Of a DNA stretch of 33,683 bases, positions 32,367 through 33,683 are shown in pieces. A program made the translations under genes and the position numbers. The DNA is from Bacteroidota bacterium (lineage in GTDB: Bacteria; Bacteroidota; Ignavibacteria; Ignavibacteriales; Ignavibacteriaceae): contig JAKBMG010000042.1 of assembly GCA_021831685.1 (NCBI GenBank), forward strand, positions 1 through 33,683, given 5' to 3'. A model generated the notes under the pieces. That model was given only the letters and a program-made list of their open reading frames with translations, was not told where the DNA came from and ran no database searches. The first letter of the stretch is position 1. Every line of letters starts with the position of its first letter.

Positions 32367-32631
32367 ATTAGATGATTTTCCGGCAAATTATAAGGGTGCA
32401 AAAATAGCATGTCGATTTGTGTGCCAGAATTGAATGGGTTAATTGTGGAAGAGCATGCCCAAAATATATCGAAATTAGATATTTTGTAGCAATTATGACT
32501 ACAGAATAGGAATTATTCTTAAAATTACTTCTCGTTATTGAAAAATAATAATCAAATATTTCATGGAATGAGAACCCTGGCAATAAGGATACAGACAAAA
32601 TATTGCATATTCGAGTAAATAGACTAAATCA

Positions 32632-33669
32632 TTAAGCTTTAATATCGAGTTCTTTCAGTTTTCTATAAAGTGTAGAAAGTCCGACTTGAAGGACCTCGGC
32701 AGTTTTTTCTTTATCAAAGTGATTATTTTCCAAAGCTTTGAATATATAATCTTTCTCAATTTTCTTGACATATTCTTCAAGCGAGCCAACTTTAGAAAAA
32801 TCGATTATAGGCCCCTTAGAATTAAAATTTTGAGGTAGATCGTTGAGAAGTATGAATTCAGTCTTGCAAAAAATAGCTGCTCTTTCCAGTGTATTTTCAA
32901 GTTCACGAATTTCCCCTTTCCATTCATAATTCATTAAAGAGCGCATAGCATCGCTGTCTATTCCTTTAATATTCTTATTTAGCTCTCTCCTATATTTATT
33001 TAAGAAATGATCCGCAAGCAACGGGATGTCTTCTTCCCTTTCTTTTAATGAAGGGAGTCTAATTTCGACAATATTTAGCCTGTAATAAAGGTCCTCTCTG
33101 AAACGGCCATTGGCAACATCTTCTTTAAGATCGCGATTTGTGGAAGCAATGAACCTAACATTGACATTAATCGACGCCGTAGATCCGACGGGAGTGTATT
33201 CTTTTTCTTGCAGCACACGAAGCAATTTTACTTGAAGCTGTAGAGGTAATTCGCTTATTTCATCTAAAAACAAAGTGCCGCCGTCAGCAGCTTTTATTAA
33301 GCCTTCTTTATCAGAGATAGCTCCAGTAAAAGCACCACGTTTATGCCCGAACAATTCGCTTTCAATTAGATTTTCTGTAATAGTTCCGCAATTAACAGAA
33401 ATAAGAGGTTTATTTTTCCGTTTACTGTTATAATGCAAAGCACGGGCGACTAACTCCTTACCAGTGCCGCTTTTACCCGTAACTAATACAGTCGTATCGG
33501 TATCAGCAACAGTTTGGATCATATCAAAAATTTTTCTAATTGCCGGGCTTTTACCAACGATATTTTCGAAATCAAAATTTCTCTGAATTTCTTTCCTTAA
33601 GAGTCGATTTTCAAGGATAAGATTTCTAACCTCAAATAATTTTCTAATTTTAATTAAAAGTTCATCAAA
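32632..33669 (-). CDS. Sigma-54-dependent transcription activator (NtrC family), frameshifted near the window edge
   Basis: From the first in-frame ATG at 33522 there are 296 residues; the frame is open to 33669. The AAA+ domain has Walker A (TGKSGTGKE, about residues 15-23 from that ATG), the sigma-54-contacting GAFTGA (63-68) and Walker B (GGTLFLDE, 81-88). A Fis-type helix-turn-helix near the end reads DKEKTAEVLQVGLSTLYRKL. Upstream of 33522 the frame encodes the linker expected after a receiver domain (FDELLIKIRKLFEVR, then LILENRLLRKEI), but an in-frame TAA sits at 33672-33670. The plus-one frame before it reads LKPVN, the standard end of a receiver domain, so a one-base loss in the T run at 33667-33669 appears to split the gene. 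The part before 33669 is out of the window. The target genes are unknown. Confidence 0.85.
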   Translation of the reverse strand, partial: FDELLIKIRKLFEVRNLILENRLLRKEIQRNFDFENIVGKSPAIRKIFDMIQTVADTDTTVLVTGKSGTGKELVARALHYNSKRKNKPLISVNCGTITENLIESELFGHKRGAFTGAISDKEGLIKAADGGTLFLDEISELPLQLQVKLLRVLQEKEYTPVGSTASINVNVRFIASTNRDLKEDVANGRFREDLYYRLNIVEIRLPSLKEREEDIPLLADHFLNKYRRELNKNIKGIDSDAMRSLMNYEWKGEIRELENTLERAAIFCKTEFILLNDLPQNFNSKGPIIDFSKVGSLEEYVKKIEKDYIFKALENNHFDKEKTAEVLQVGLSTLYRKLKELDIKA

Positions 33670-33683
33670 TTAACCGGTTTAAG

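Noticed and set aside
32381-32460. Possible sigma-54 promoter (TGGCAC on the minus strand) before the receiver gene
   Set aside because: The -24-like TGGCAC is present, but no GC is found at the required -12 spacing.
32368-32598. 76-codon minus-strand frame between the receiver and sigma-54 activator genes
   Set aside because: Composition is random-looking with scattered Cys and His, no family pattern and no ribosome site.

Overview
The window is A+T-rich and gene-dense, and it encodes a Gram-negative bacterium of the Bacteroidota/Chlorobiota/Ignavibacteriota group. An Ignavibacteria-like lineage is my best guess. The support is a Lpt/KDO lipopolysaccharide set (lptA, lptB, lptC, kdsA, kdsD), a secreted glycosidase with a type IX secretion sorting domain, many lipoprotein and signal peptides, GatCAB-type amidotransferase use, and frequent TTG starts (recR, purS, gatA, kdsD). 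I saw no tRNA, rRNA, CRISPR array, transposase or phage genes. The content is mostly chromosomal housekeeping with small lineage-specific additions.

Bases 1-3144 (minus strand) form a tight operon: ybaB, recR, a methyltransferase, two related NTF2-like lipoproteins and the start of ftsX. The first lipoprotein is broken by a one-base frameshift; its missing C-terminus is still readable in the next frame and runs into the second lipoprotein. Bases 3304-12288 (plus strand) carry a PurC-like protein without PurC's signature residues, psd and pssA (phosphatidylethanolamine synthesis), purS and purQ, two tandem tatA genes, gatA, a HAD phosphatase, a STAS protein, a terminator, purA and an orphan histidine kinase.

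Bases 12543-19936 (minus strand) hold the type IX-secreted glycosidase, an M29-type aminopeptidase, an outer-membrane protein, an OPT-family transporter, a TIGR02757/DUF2400 protein and pdxJ. Then comes a stretch of about 890 bp without a convincing gene (19937-20827), with two copies of an operator-like dyad and several palindromic repeats, followed by a secreted esterase on the plus strand.

Bases 22180-27569 (minus strand) form an LPS-export and KDO cluster: kdsA, an unrecognised 256-residue protein, kdsD, lptC, a long lptA and lptB. It ends the window's core envelope genes: KDO is made (KdsD, KdsA) and finished LPS is moved out (LptB, LptC, LptA). Bases 27663-30825 (plus strand) hold a possible ACT-like mini-gene, a large exported PIG-L deacetylase and a YtxJ-type bacilliredoxin. 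Bases 30915-33683 (minus strand) hold a periplasmic OB-fold-like protein, a universal stress protein, a stand-alone receiver domain and a sigma-54 activator that appears split from its receiver domain by another one-base frameshift at the window edge.

The observations most worth following are the degenerate PurC paralogue heading the psd/pssA/purSQ operon, the two apparent frameshifts, a perfect 15-bp-arm palindromic repeat that recurs between convergent genes, the unknown gene inside the KDO/Lpt cluster, and the paired dyads in the gene-poor stretch.
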